This document shows positions 35,653 to 44,365 of a DNA stretch of 64,000 bases, one piece after another. The notes beneath the pieces were generated by a model. That model had not been told where the DNA came from. It worked only from the letters and a program-made list of their open reading frames with translations, and searched no databases. This stretch comes from Kineococcus rhizosphaerae. GTDB taxonomy: Bacteria; Actinomycetota; Actinomycetes; Actinomycetales; Kineococcaceae. The stretch lies in the NCBI RefSeq assembly GCF_003002055.1, contig NZ_PVZF01000002.1:62001-126000 (forward strand), read 5' to 3'. Within the stretch, counting starts at the first letter, position 1. Each line of letters begins with the position of its first letter. The position numbers and the translations under genes are program-made.

Positions 35653-37190
35653 GCGACCCCTTCGACCGTGAACTGGAGGAACTCCTCGGGCCCGTCGGTG
35701 ACGGCACCGACGACACGGGGGAGGCCTTCGGCACCGACGGCCTGCGCCGCGGCCGGGTGCCCCAGGACCGCCGCTCGCCGCGGGTGGACTCCACGGGCAA
35801 GCTCGTGCCCGCGCCGCTGCCCGAGGAGGAGGACGACCGGTTCGCCGCGGTCGTCGAGCAGATCCTGGGCCGCAACCCCGAGCACCGGATCCACCCGACG
35901 CTGGACCGGGTGCGCGAGGCGTGCGGTCTGCTGGGCGACCCGCAGTCGGCCTACCGCGTCGTGCACCTGGCCGGCACGAACGGCAAGACGTCGACGGCGC
36001 GCATGGTGGAGCGGCTGGTCCGCGAGCACGACCTGCGGACCGGCCGGTTCACCAGCCCGCACCTGGTCGACATCACCGAGCGGATCTCGATCGACGGCGA
36101 CCCCATCACCCACGCCGCGTTCGTGCGCGCCTGGGACGACGTGGAACCCGTCGTGACGATCGTCGACGAGCGCGCCGCCGAGCGCGGTGAACCGCGGCTG
36201 AGCTTCTTCGAGGTGCTCACGCTCATGGCGTTCGCGGCCTTCGCCGACGCCCCCGTGGACGTCGCGGTCATCGAGACCGGGCTGGGCGGGACGTGGGACA
36301 CGACGAACGTCGTGCAGCCCGACGTCGCCGTCGTCACGCCCGTCTCGATGGACCACGAGACCTGGCTGGGCTCGACGCTCGAGGAGATCGCCGGGCAGAA
36401 GGCCGGGATCATCAAGCACGGCTCCACCGTTGTGATCGGCAAGCAGGAGGAGGAGGCGGGCGCGGTGCTGCTGGCCAAGGCCGCCGCCGAGCGCGTCACC
36501 GTCGTGCGCGAGGGCCTCGACTTCGGGGTCGAGGAGCGAGCCCTGGCCGTCGGCGGTCAGCAGGTCTCGCTGCGCACCCGCGGCGGGGTCTACACCGACG
36601 TGTTCCTGCCCCTGCACGGCGCGCACCAGGCCGAGAACGCCGCCACGGCCCTGTCGGCGGCCGAGGCGCTGCTGGCGATGCCGGGCGGGACGCTCATGCC
36701 CGCGCTCGTCGAGGCCGCGTTCGCCGACGTCACCTCCCCGGGCCGCCTGGAGGTCCTGCGGACGTCGCCGCTGATCCTGGCCGACGCCGCGCACAACCCC
36801 GCCGGGGCCCAGGCCCTGGCCGCCGCGATCGCCGAGGCGTTCACGCTCAGCCGGCTGGTCGGCGTGGTCGCCGTGATGGCGGACAAGGACGTCGAAGGTG
36901 TCCTGCACGCCCTCGAACCCGTCCTCGCCGAGGTCGTGGTGACCCGCTCCAGCTCACCGCGCGGGATGGAACCGTCCGAGCTCGCCGAACTGGCCGAGGA
37001 CGTGTTCGGCGAGGACCGCGTGCACGTCGTGGAACGTCTCGACGAGGCCCTCGCGACGGCCGTGGACCTCGCCGAGTCCGAGGCGGGCGCCGGTGGCGGC
37101 ATCGGCGGGTCGGGGGCCGGGGTGGTCGTCGCGGGGTCCGTGGTCCTCGCCGGCGACGCCCGGGCCCTGCTGGGCAAGGACAAGCAGTGA
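35637..37190 (+). CDS. folC: dihydrofolate synthase / folylpolyglutamate synthase
   Basis: 517 residues from ATG 35637, or four fewer from GTG 35649. The first 75 residues are charged and family-poor. The Mur-ligase P-loop LAGTNGKTSTARMVE is near residue 112, followed by SPHLVDITERI, ETGLGGTWDTTNVV, GQKAGIIKHG and DAAHNPAGAQAL. It adds glutamate to dihydropteroate/folates. The stop overlaps the DUF4233 start by 4 bases (GTGA), the conserved actinobacterial pair. Confidence 0.94.
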   Translation: MDGIVSDPFDRELEELLGPVGDGTDDTGEAFGTDGLRRGRVPQDRRSPRVDSTGKLVPAPLPEEEDDRFAAVVEQILGRNPEHRIHPTLDRVREACGLLGDPQSAYRVVHLAGTNGKTSTARMVERLVREHDLRTGRFTSPHLVDITERISIDGDPITHAAFVRAWDDVEPVVTIVDERAAERGEPRLSFFEVLTLMAFAAFADAPVDVAVIETGLGGTWDTTNVVQPDVAVVTPVSMDHETWLGSTLEEIAGQKAGIIKHGSTVVIGKQEEEAGAVLLAKAAAERVTVVREGLDFGVEERALAVGGQQVSLRTRGGVYTDVFLPLHGAHQAENAATALSAAEALLAMPGGTLMPALVEAAFADVTSPGRLEVLRTSPLILADAAHNPAGAQALAAAIAEAFTLSRLVGVVAVMADKDVEGVLHALEPVLAEVVVTRSSSPRGMEPSELAELAEDVFGEDRVHVVERLDEALATAVDLAESEAGAGGGIGGSGAGVVVAGSVVLAGDARALLGKDKQ

Positions 37191-37582
37191 GCCGCGAACC
37201 CCGGGTCCGCAGGCCCCGCCAGCGCAGCACGAAGCGGTTGTTCGCCGCGACGACGCTCGCCTGCGAGGCGCTGCTGGTGTTCTTCGCGACCCTCGTCGCG
37301 TACGGGATCGAGCCGATGGCCGAACGGCACACCAGCTACCTCGTCGCGGGCGGCGTCCTCATCCTGCTGTGCCTGCTGGCCGCCGGGATGCTGCGCTCGC
37401 CGGCCGGGTACTGGTTCGGCTGGGTCCTGCAGCTGGTCATCGTCGCGAGCGGCTTCGTGGTGCCGATCATGTTCGTCATCGGCGTCGCCTTCGCCGTCAT
37501 CTGGTTCTTCGCCCTGCGCATCGGCGGGCGCGTCGACCGGGAGAAGGCCGAGGTGGCCCGGCGGCTCGCCGACGGGACGTGA
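37187..37582 (+). CDS. DUF4233 small membrane protein next to folC
   Basis: 131 residues from GTG 37187. After a basic N-terminus there are four hydrophobic helices (FAATTLACEALLVFFATLVA, TSYLVAGGVLILLCLLAAGM, GWVLQLVIVASGFVVPIM, IGVAFAVIWFFALRI). This is the DUF4233 family, found beside folC in actinobacteria; function unknown. It is coupled by 4-base overlaps to genes on both sides. Confidence 0.85.
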   Translation: MSREPRVRRPRQRSTKRLFAATTLACEALLVFFATLVAYGIEPMAERHTSYLVAGGVLILLCLLAAGMLRSPAGYWFGWVLQLVIVASGFVVPIMFVIGVAFAVIWFFALRIGGRVDREKAEVARRLADGT

Positions 37583-38028
37583 TCGTCCGGGCCATGGCAC
37601 CCGGCGACGCCCTGGCCGTCGCCGAGTTCCAGACCCGCACGTGGGACGAGTGCTACGCGGACCTCGTCCCGCGGGCGTACCTGGACGCGCAGCGGGTCCC
37701 CGAGCGGTTCGCCCGCTGGTCACGGACCCTGCGGACGGGGGCGCGCGGGTGCGCGCTGGCCGAGGTCGGCGGCGTGGTCGTCGGCGCGGTCAGCTGGGTC
37801 CCGGGTGAGCTGAAGAGCCTGTACGTCGCCGCCGGGCACCGGGGTTCGGGCGTGGCGGACCGGTTGCTGGAGCACGCGATCGGGACGTCCTCCTCGACGC
37901 TGTGGGTGTTCCGCGACAACGCCCGTGCCCGCAGGTTCTACGCTCGGCACCGGTTCAGCGTGGTCGACGGGTCCGAACGCGTCGACGCGGGAACCGGAGT
38001 GCCGGAAGTGCAGATGTCCCGACCCTGA
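37579..38028 (+). CDS. GNAT-family N-acetyltransferase
   Basis: 149 residues from GTG 37579, overlapping the DUF4233 stop; ATG 37594 is an alternative. The acetyl-CoA-binding motif A reads LKSLYVAAGHRGSGVADRLLEHA and motif B FRDNARARRFYARHRFSVV. It transfers acetyl to an unknown acceptor. Part of the folC operon by overlap only; a link to folate is not implied. Confidence 0.88.
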   Translation: MIVRAMAPGDALAVAEFQTRTWDECYADLVPRAYLDAQRVPERFARWSRTLRTGARGCALAEVGGVVVGAVSWVPGELKSLYVAAGHRGSGVADRLLEHAIGTSSSTLWVFRDNARARRFYARHRFSVVDGSERVDAGTGVPEVQMSRP

Positions 38029-38038
38029 GGAGCAGACC

Positions 38039-38365
38039 GTGCGCATCGCCGTCGACCCCACCGCCGCCCAGCCCGCCGAACTGCTGGACCGCAACGAGTT
38101 CACGTCGTTCGACGTGGCCGTGCCGGCGGGTTCCTCCGTGGCGGACCTGTCGGCCGTGCTGGGCCCGGTCGGTGAGCTCGACGCCGAGGGGGAGGACGTC
38201 GCGGCCGCGCACGTCCGGGTGTCGATCGAGTGGCTGCGCCGGACCGCGCACGCCGAGGGCGCCGACGCGGGCTGGGACGAGCAGTTCGAGCGGATGCTCG
38301 CCTACGCCGAGTCGAAGGGGTGGGTGGCGGACGGGACGGTCCGCGCGCACGTCGTCGTGGACTGA
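38039..38365 (+). CDS. conserved hypothetical protein
   Basis: 108 residues from GTG 38039, preceded by GAGGAG. It is acidic, soluble and has no signal or membrane segment. Near the middle is AAHVRVSIEWLRRTAHAEG, then DEQFERMLAYAESKGW. I do not recognise the family. The high third-position GC and ribosome-binding site support a real gene, the last of the ileS-folC run. A small hairpin (GGGCTGA 38374-38380, TCAGCCC 38387-38393) follows. Confidence 0.75.
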   Translation: MRIAVDPTAAQPAELLDRNEFTSFDVAVPAGSSVADLSAVLGPVGELDAEGEDVAAAHVRVSIEWLRRTAHAEGADAGWDEQFERMLAYAESKGWVADGTVRAHVVVD

Positions 38366-38386
38366 ACCGTCGAGGGCTGAACCGCC

Positions 38387-39052
38387 TCAGCCCAGCACGG
38401 GGAACCGGCCGCGCAGTTCGGGGTGCTGCCGGGCGGCCTCACCGGCCAGCTCGACCCGGCCCGTCCCGGCGAGCACGACCGTCGCGTCGTCCCAGTCCGC
38501 CGGGACGGCCCCGCCGGCGAGGTCGTCGACGGTCCGGCGGGCCAGGCGCAGGCCCGAGCCGGGCGGGGGAGCGGCGATGAGTTCCAGGTCGAGCTGGTGG
38601 ACGGCGAGTTCCACGGCCCAGCTGCCGAGGAAGTCTCCGGTGGAGAACGTGAACCCCTGGAACGCGACCCGCCCGTCCGGGACGCGCAGCACCCCGCGGC
38701 GCAGGGCCTCGACGGTGGCGGCCAGGTGCCCGGTGAGGGTTTCGGGGCGCGGGTACGCGCGGGCGGTCCCGTCGAGCACCCGGAACTGCCCCTCCGGGTC
38801 CGTCGTGGCGGGGTAGCGCGTCCAGTACCCGGCCGCGTCGACGGTGACGGGGCCGGGTCCCTGGACGTCGAGCAGGGCCAGGGCCACCTCCTGCAGCCCG
38901 AGGTGGACGTGGACGAGCACGTGCGCGCACGTCCAGCCGGGGCAGCGGCTCGGGGCGTCGAGGTCGAGGTCGGACCCCAGCACGAGCGACCACGACGCGA
39001 GCTCGTCGGCCAGCGCGGCGCGCCCCTCGTCGTGCGTCAGGTGCAGGGTCAC
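38387..39052 (-). CDS. maleylpyruvate isomerase/DinB-like metal-binding protein
   Basis: 221 residues from GTG 39052. The helix ASRCPGWTCAHVLVHVHLGLQE and the later TFSTGDFLGSWAVELAVHQLDLELI carry the histidines of the mycothiol-dependent maleylpyruvate isomerase (TIGR03083-type) N-terminal four-helix fold. Members of this fold use mycothiol or bind a metal; the precise reaction is unknown. It lies 10 bases after the sugar porter stop on the same strand, probably cotranscribed. Confidence 0.78.
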   Translation of the reverse strand: MTLHLTHDEGRAALADELASWSLVLGSDLDLDAPSRCPGWTCAHVLVHVHLGLQEVALALLDVQGPGPVTVDAAGYWTRYPATTDPEGQFRVLDGTARAYPRPETLTGHLAATVEALRRGVLRVPDGRVAFQGFTFSTGDFLGSWAVELAVHQLDLELIAAPPPGSGLRLARRTVDDLAGGAVPADWDDATVVLAGTGRVELAGEAARQHPELRGRFPVLG

Positions 39053-39062
39053 GGCAGGACCC

Positions 39063-40535
39063 TCAGCCCGCCGGGGCCGGGGCCGTGTCGTCCATGTCCT
39101 CCAGCTCCCGGCCCTTCGTCTCCCGCACGGCCCTGCGCACGAACACGAAGGACAGCAGCGCGATGAGGGCGTAGAGGCCGTAGGCCCACTGCAGTCCCAG
39201 GCCGGCCAGCGACGGGAAGCTCGTGGAGATGGCGAAGTTCGCGATCCACTGCGCGGCCGCGGCGACGGCGAGCCCCGCGGCACGGATCTTGCCGGGGAAC
39301 ATCTCCCCGAGCAGCACCCACACGACCGGGCCCCACGTCGCCCCGAAGGAGATGACGTAGACGTTCGCCGCGACGACGGCGATGGGGCCCCAGGGGTCGG
39401 GCAGCGACGGCTTGTCCGTGGTGCCCCCGGCCTGCGAGAACGCGATCGCCATCACCAGCAGCGAGACGAACATCCCGGCCGAGCCGACCGTCAGCAGCGG
39501 TTTGCGGCCGACCTTGTCGACCGTCGCGATGGCGATGAAGGTGACGACGACGTTGGTGACGGCCGTGATGACCGAGGTCGTGAACGCGTCGGACTCCTTG
39601 AAGCCGACGGCCTGCCACAGGGTCGTGGAGTAGTAGAAGATCACGTTGATGCCGACGCCCTGCTGCAGGACGGACAGCAGGATCCCGACCCAGACGATCG
39701 GCAGCAGGCCGAACTTCGGGCCGCGCAGGTCGCGCAGGCTCGGGTCGTGCTCGCGGCGCATGGAGTTCTTGATCTCGTTGACCTTGCGCTGCACCGCTTC
39801 CAGGCTGCGGGTGCCGAGCACCTCGCGCAGCACCTCGCCCGCGCGCTGGGTCTCACCCTGGGCGATGAGGTAGCGCGGGGACTCCGGCACGGACAGGGCC
39901 AGCAGGGCCCAGACCACGGACGGGATGACCCCGACGACGAACATCCACCGCCAGGCCGCCCACCCGAGCCACGTCTCGCTGCCGGCGCTGCCGGCGGTGT
40001 TGGCGATGAAGGCGTCCGACAGCAGGGCCGCGAAGATGCCGACGGTGATCGCCAGCTGCTGAAGCGAGGCGAGCCGGCCGCGGATGTGGGCGGGGGCGAC
40101 CTCGGCGATGTAGGTGGGGGCGATGACGGAGGCGACGCCGACCCCGACGCCGCCGACGACGCGCCACAGGATCAGGTCCCAGACGTTGAAGGCGAAGGCC
40201 GACCCGACGGCCCCGATCGCGAAGAGGATCCCGCCGACGACCATGACGGCCTTGCGGCCGAACCGGTCCGCGATCCGGCCCGCGAACCACGCGCCGACGG
40301 CGGCACCCAGCAGCGCGCAGGAGACGGCGAACCCGGACAGCCCCTTGGACAACGCGAACTGGTCGGTGATCGCGTCGACGGCCCCGTTGACGACGGAGGT
40401 GTCGAACCCGAAGAGGAAGCCGCCGATGGCCGCGACGACGGAGATCATCACCACCTTCGTGGTGGTGTGCTTCTCGACCTCGACGTCCGACGCACCCACC
40501 TGGTGCGCGCTGTCGTGTGAACTGTCCTGGCTCAT
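39063..40535 (-). CDS. MFS sugar porter (XylE/GalP family)
   Basis: 490 residues from ATG 40535 with 12 helices. Sugar-porter signatures: GGFLFGFDTSVVNGA in helix 1, RIADRFGRKAVMV, SVPESPRYLIAQGE after helix 6, QQGVGINVIFYYSTTLWQ in helix 7 and VDKVGRKPLL. It is a proton-coupled importer of a monosaccharide or inositol; specificity cannot be fixed from sequence. No sugar kinase is adjacent. Confidence 0.92.
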   Translation of the reverse strand: MSQDSSHDSAHQVGASDVEVEKHTTTKVVMISVVAAIGGFLFGFDTSVVNGAVDAITDQFALSKGLSGFAVSCALLGAAVGAWFAGRIADRFGRKAVMVVGGILFAIGAVGSAFAFNVWDLILWRVVGGVGVGVASVIAPTYIAEVAPAHIRGRLASLQQLAITVGIFAALLSDAFIANTAGSAGSETWLGWAAWRWMFVVGVIPSVVWALLALSVPESPRYLIAQGETQRAGEVLREVLGTRSLEAVQRKVNEIKNSMRREHDPSLRDLRGPKFGLLPIVWVGILLSVLQQGVGINVIFYYSTTLWQAVGFKESDAFTTSVITAVTNVVVTFIAIATVDKVGRKPLLTVGSAGMFVSLLVMAIAFSQAGGTTDKPSLPDPWGPIAVVAANVYVISFGATWGPVVWVLLGEMFPGKIRAAGLAVAAAAQWIANFAISTSFPSLAGLGLQWAYGLYALIALLSFVFVRRAVRETKGRELEDMDDTAPAPAG

Positions 40536-40637
40536 CGCGGGCCTCCCGAACGATCCGGTGCGCTCCGGTGCGCCGGAGCCCGCGTCCGATGGTCCGCCTG
40601 GTCCGCGATCACCGCACCCCGAGAGCGCCCACCAGGC

Positions 40638-40695
40638 CGAAGGCACACCTCGCGCCCCGACACGCCGTGACCTCGGGGCGCGAGGTGTGCCTCCG
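40638..40695. terminator. long hairpin between the sugar porter and a small gene
   Basis: Perfect 20-bp arms (40641-40660 and 40673-40692), extendable to 23 with one mismatch, with a 12-base loop. It lies 16 bases after the stop of the leftward 82-residue gene and upstream of the porter. Confidence 0.7.
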
Positions 40696-40710
40696 GCGGG
40701 ACGGGGAGGG

Positions 40711-40959
40711 TCAGGCGTCCTCGCCGCGCGCCGTCGCGAGGTCGTGGGCGGCGAGGTCGACGGCCTCCTCGGCGCGGCGGGCGGCGTCGACGAGCCCCGC
40801 GAGCGCCGAGCCGTCGGGGATCCGGGCCGTGCGCCCGGCGTAGGCCTTCGCCAGCGACTTCGCCTCGGCGGCCAGCTCGGCGAGCACGGTCGCGGCCGCG
40901 TCGCGGGCCTCGCGCAGCGCGGTCTCCTGGGCGGTGGTGTCCTCGCGGTCGTGGCGCAC
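40711..40959 (-). CDS. small Ala-rich helical protein, hypothetical
   Basis: 82 residues from GTG 40959, with AGGATGGG before it; an ATG at 40995 is also in frame. It is predicted all-helical with alternating Ala/Glu/Leu ([20 protein letters not shown]), coiled-coil like. No family recognised. A dedicated terminator follows, which supports expression as a single gene. Confidence 0.6.
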   Translation of the reverse strand: MRHDREDTTAQETALREARDAAATVLAELAAEAKSLAKAYAGRTARIPDGSALAGLVDAARRAEEAVDLAAHDLATARGEDA

Positions 40960-41018
40960 GGTCCCATCCTGTCCGATCCGTCCAAGACGCCGCACCCGCG
41001 AGCGGCCAGGGTGGGTCC

Positions 41019-41414
41019 GTGCCCACTCCGACGCTGGACCTCATCGGCCTGGTGGTCGCCGACATGGCGGCCTTCCTGGACTTCTACCGCCGTCTCGGCC
41101 TGGACCTGCCCGCCTCGGCCGACGCCGCACCGCACGTGGAGGTGACCCTGCCCGGCGGCCTGCGGCTGGCCTGGGACACCGAGGAGACGATCCGCGGCTT
41201 CGACCCGTCCTGGACGCGCCCCGGTCCCGGTCACCGCACGAGCCTGGCCTTCCGCTGCGCGAGCCCCGCGGAGGTCGACGCGGTGCACGCCGAGCTGACG
41301 GCGGCGGGGGTCCGCAGCCACCTCGCGCCGTTCGACGCGGTCTGGGGTCAGCGCTACGCGACGGTGCTCGACCCCGACGGCGGTGCGGTGGACCTCTTCG
41401 CCCCGCTGGGCTGA
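41019..41414 (+). CDS. VOC (glyoxalase/bleomycin-resistance) family protein
   Basis: 131 residues, GTG start. Two beta-alpha-beta-beta-beta modules: [22 protein letters not shown] and [21 protein letters not shown], ending with [17 protein letters not shown]. The metal-site glutamate typical of the C-terminal strand is replaced by Asp (VDLF). It could be an isomerase, dioxygenase or binding protein. The 3' end overlaps the convergent AraC gene by 61 bases. Confidence 0.82.
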   Translation: MPTPTLDLIGLVVADMAAFLDFYRRLGLDLPASADAAPHVEVTLPGGLRLAWDTEETIRGFDPSWTRPGPGHRTSLAFRCASPAEVDAVHAELTAAGVRSHLAPFDAVWGQRYATVLDPDGGAVDLFAPLG

Positions 41415-42094
41415 GCGGGCCGCAGGGCCGAGGGGGTCGTCCCGGCGAACGTCCGGACCTCGCGCGACAGGTGCGCCTGGTCGGCGTACCCGGCCTCGGC
41501 CGCCACCTGCGACGGTGGGCGCCCGGCGCGCAGGAGCCCGACCGCGCGGCGGAACCGCAGCACACGGGCGAGCACCTGGGGCGGGTAGCCGAACGCGGCG
41601 AGGCTGCGGCGGTGCAGGGTCCGCACCCCCACCCCGAGCTCGTCCGCGACCCCTGCGACCGGGTGCCCGCTCCCGAGCAGCCGGGCGGCGTGCGCCAGGG
41701 CCGCGTCCTGCGGCACGGGCGCGACGAGCCCCTCCAGACCGGCCCCCGGAGAGACCTCGATCCGGTCGGCCAGCCGGCGCGCCCGCGCCGCGCCCCACAG
41801 GTCCGCGAGCGCGACGCGGCGGTCGCGCAGTTCGCTCGCGGGGACGCCGAGCAGCGCCGGGGCGTGACCGGGGGCCAGGCGCAGCCCCGTCCACGTCACG
41901 CCCGGTGCGGCCGGGGACGCGTACGCGGCCGTGTCCGGACCGGCGACGAGGACCTCCCGGCTGTCGCTGCGCCACAGCAGGTCCATGCACCCGTCGGGCA
42001 GCACGAGCCCGGTGCCGGGCCCGGCGTCGCGCCCTTCGGGGGTGCTCGTCCAGACCATCGCCCCGGGCACGCTCGAGCGTCGTTCGCGGTGCAC
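41354..42094 (-). CDS. AraC-family transcriptional regulator
   Basis: 246 residues from GTG 42094 (ATG 42058 possible). The N-terminal segment [16 protein letters not shown] matches the DUF6597-type domain common in these regulators. The C-terminal pair of helix-turn-helices reads [25 protein letters not shown] and [22 protein letters not shown]. The last 20 codons run into the VOC gene on the other strand. Target unknown; it is divergent from ndk. Confidence 0.83.
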   Translation of the reverse strand: MHRERRSSVPGAMVWTSTPEGRDAGPGTGLVLPDGCMDLLWRSDSREVLVAGPDTAAYASPAAPGVTWTGLRLAPGHAPALLGVPASELRDRRVALADLWGAARARRLADRIEVSPGAGLEGLVAPVPQDAALAHAARLLGSGHPVAGVADELGVGVRTLHRRSLAAFGYPPQVLARVLRFRRAVGLLRAGRPPSQVAAEAGYADQAHLSREVRTFAGTTPSALRPAQPSGAKRSTAPPSGSSTVA

Positions 42095-42145
42095 GGGGTC
42101 AGTCCACACCCCGGTACCGACACCCGCCCCGCTAGGGTCGCCCCC

Positions 42146-42571
42146 GTGACTGAGACGCAGCGGACCCTGGTCCTCGTGAAGCCCGACGGTGTGAAGCGCA
42201 ACCTCTCCGGGGAGGTCCTGCGGCGCGTCGAGGCCAAGGGCTACACCCTCGTGGCGCTGGAGCTGCGCAGCGCCACCCGCGAGCTGCTCGCCGGCCACTA
42301 CGCCGAGCACGAGGGCAAGCCGTTCTACGAGCCCCTCGTGGAGTTCATGCTGTCCGGCCCGGTGCTGGCCGCCGTCGTCGAGGGCCACCGCGTCATCGAG
42401 GGGTTCCGCTCGCTGGCCGGCACGACGGACCCGACGACGGCCGCGCCCGGCACCATCCGCGGCGACCTGGGCCGCGACTGGGGCCTGAAGGTCCAGCAGA
42501 ACCTCGTCCACGGCTCGGACTCGCCCGAGTCCGCCGCCCGCGAGATCGGACTGTGGTTCCCGAACCTCTGA
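42146..42571 (+). CDS. ndk: nucleoside diphosphate kinase
   Basis: 141 residues from GTG 42146. It transfers phosphate from ATP to nucleoside diphosphates through a phosphohistidine: the active-site His is in [13 protein letters not shown] near residue 122. The N-terminal [14 protein letters not shown] and [20 protein letters not shown] are typical. A -10-like TAGGGT at 42133-42138 puts the transcript start at or next to the GTG, so the mRNA may be leaderless. In many actinobacteria ndk lies near folC, as here. Confidence 0.96.
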   Translation: MTETQRTLVLVKPDGVKRNLSGEVLRRVEAKGYTLVALELRSATRELLAGHYAEHEGKPFYEPLVEFMLSGPVLAAVVEGHRVIEGFRSLAGTTDPTTAAPGTIRGDLGRDWGLKVQQNLVHGSDSPESAAREIGLWFPNL

Positions 42572-42612
42572 CCGATCAGTTCCGGGCGGCGCCGCGGTCG
42601 ACAGGAGCAGGA

Positions 42613-42630
42613 GGGCCGGACCGCCGGCCC
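42613..42630. terminator. small hairpin after ndk
   Basis: 7-bp arms GGGCCGG/CCGGCCC with loop ACCG, 42 bases past the ndk stop and 23 before the next start. Confidence 0.4.
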
Positions 42631-42652
42631 CTGAGCAGCTGAGGAGCCCGTC

Positions 42653-43075
42653 GTGCGCATGGTCTTCATCAACCAGCCGGTGGCCGACAAGGAGAGGTCC
42701 AAGGCGTTCTTCACTGCCCTGGGGTTCTCCCTGAACCCGCAGTTCGAGGACGACACCACGGCCTGCGTCGTCATCGAGGAGAACATCATCGTCCTCGTGC
42801 ACGAGCCGGAGAAGTGGAAGCAGTTCCTGCACGGCGACCCCGCGCCCCAGGGGACGACCGAGTCCATGGTGGCGCTGTCGGCGTCCAGCCGGCAGGAGTG
42901 CGACGACCTCAAGGCGGCCGCCCTGGCCAACGGGGGCGCCGAGTACGGGCCCACCCAGGACTACGGCTGGATGTACGGGATCAGCTTCCTCGACCCCGAC
43001 GGTCACGTCTGGGAGGCCAGCTGGATGGACCTGGAGGCCGCGGCGCAGGCCGGCGGGATCAACCAGCCCACCTGA
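42653..43075 (+). CDS. VOC-family protein (PhnB/glyoxalase-like lactoylglutathione lyase-related)
   Basis: 140 residues, GTG start. MVFINQPVADKERSKAFFTALGF and the ending WMYGISFLDPDGHVWEASWMDL are typical of the VOC subgroup annotated as extradiol-dioxygenase-like or glyoxalase-like. It contains a glutamate (WEASW) at the usual metal position. No partner gene nearby. Function unknown. Confidence 0.82.
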   Translation: MRMVFINQPVADKERSKAFFTALGFSLNPQFEDDTTACVVIEENIIVLVHEPEKWKQFLHGDPAPQGTTESMVALSASSRQECDDLKAAALANGGAEYGPTQDYGWMYGISFLDPDGHVWEASWMDLEAAAQAGGINQPT

Positions 43076-43086
43076 ACCTCGGGACG

Positions 43087-43111
43087 GGTGCCCGCTTCAC
43101 CGGCGGGCGCC
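43087..43111. terminator. hairpin between VOC and lacI
   Basis: 9-base arms (43087-43095 and 43103-43111, one G-T pair) between convergent genes; it overlaps the last codons of the LacI gene. Confidence 0.45.
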
Positions 43112-44188
43112 GGGCCCGGGGCCGATGGAGGCGCGGTGCACGACGCGTGCCGGGAAGGACCGCGCGACCGGTGCCGCGCCGGGGTCCGGACCGGCGCCGG
43201 GGGTGCGGATCTGCTCCAGCAGCAGCCGGGCGCACTCGGCCCCGACCTGCTGGATGGGTTGCTGCACGGCCGTCACGGCCGGGTCCACCAGGGGTGCCCA
43301 GGGGGCGTCGTCGAAGCTGGCGAAGGACAGGCGCCCGGGCAGGTCCTCACCGCGCTCGCGCAGCCGGGTCAGCACGTCGAGGGCGATGACCGCGTCGGAG
43401 GAGACGACGGCCGTGGCCGGGTCGGGGCCCTCGAGGGCCCGGTCGACGAGGGCGGCGGTCGCGGCGGGGGAGTGCGCACCGAAGAGGGCCAGGTCGGGCG
43501 CGAGCGGCACCCCCGCAGCCGTGAAGGCCTGGCGCATCCCGAGCAGGCGGTCGGCGATGGGGGAGCTGACGAGCTCCAGGTCCGGGTGGTCGAACTCCGG
43601 CTCCAGCGACGTCAGGTAGGCGATGCGGCGGTGCCCGGCCGCCAGCAGCGCCCCGGTCAGCTCCCGCACGGCCGGGACGACGTCGACGCTCACCGACAGC
43701 GCCGGGACGTCGTCGCGGCGCCGGTCCAGCAGGACGACGGGACGGCCGGTGGCGCACGCGGCGCGCAGGTGCTCGGCGTCGAAGGAGGCGGCCGGGACGA
43801 CGACGAGCCCGTCGACGCGCTTGTCGAGCAGCAGCCGCACGGCGTCGGCCTCGTCGGCGTGCCGTTCGGCGGTGTTGACCAGGACGACCTCGTACCCGGC
43901 GGCGTGCGCGACCTCGGAGATGGCGCGGGTGGCCAGGCCGAAGTAGCCGTTCTCGATGTCGCCGACGACGAGGCCGATGGTGCGTGAGCGCCCGGTGCCC
44001 ATGCTGCGGGCCAGTTCGTTGGGGCGGTACCCCAGGGCCTGCGCGGCGGCGGTGACGCGTTCGCGCACCTCGGGGCTCACCGAGCCGTAGCCGCCGAGGG
44101 CGCGGGCGGCGGTGGCCTTGGCGACCCCGGCCCGGCGGGCCACGTCGGCGGTGGTCGGTTCCCGGCGGCGGGTGGCGGGCTCGGTCAT
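43097..44188 (-). CDS. LacI-family repressor of the ABC importer operon
   Basis: 363 residues from ATG 44188. The N-terminal LacI helix-turn-helix is TTADVARRAGVAKATAARALGGYGSVSPEVRERV; the hinge YRPNELARSM leads into a periplasmic-binding-like effector domain (TIGLVVGDIENGYFG). It is divergent from the importer operon, in front of which two identical palindromes lie. Release by the imported substrate or a breakdown product is the likely mode. Confidence 0.92.
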   Translation of the reverse strand: MTEPATRRREPTTADVARRAGVAKATAARALGGYGSVSPEVRERVTAAAQALGYRPNELARSMGTGRSRTIGLVVGDIENGYFGLATRAISEVAHAAGYEVVLVNTAERHADEADAVRLLLDKRVDGLVVVPAASFDAEHLRAACATGRPVVLLDRRRDDVPALSVSVDVVPAVRELTGALLAAGHRRIAYLTSLEPEFDHPDLELVSSPIADRLLGMRQAFTAAGVPLAPDLALFGAHSPAATAALVDRALEGPDPATAVVSSDAVIALDVLTRLRERGEDLPGRLSFASFDDAPWAPLVDPAVTAVQQPIQQVGAECARLLLEQIRTPGAGPDPGAAPVARSFPARVVHRASIGPGPGARR

Positions 44189-44244
44189 CGTCGTCCTCGG
44201 GTGCTGGGCACGGGAGAGTCTTAACACGGGTGAAACGCAGGGGG

Positions 44245-44330
44245 TTGACCTGCTGTCGGCGGGGAGCCTACGTTACTGACGTTCCGCCGTTGAGACCGGT
44301 CTCACACGCGGATGTTTGAGACCGGTCTCA
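44245..44330 (+). promoter_or_regulatory. importer operon promoter with two LacI operators
   Basis: -35 TTGACC (44245-44250) and -10 TACGTT (44269-44274), spaced 18. Two identical 14-bp perfect palindromes TGAGACCGGTCTCA (44291-44304 and 44317-44330), 26 bases apart centre to centre, lie downstream of the start point. Binding there should block elongation or initiation. Confidence 0.8.
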
Positions 44331-44365
44331 ACGCGTCCCCGCCCACCTCACGGAACGGCCGACCC

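Noticed and set aside
32301-36908. Very long antisense open frame (over 1500 codons) across ileS and folC
   Set aside because: It mirrors the codon structure of the real genes; its translation is repetitive Val/Leu/Asp/Gly with no family match. Typical shadow frame of high-GC DNA.
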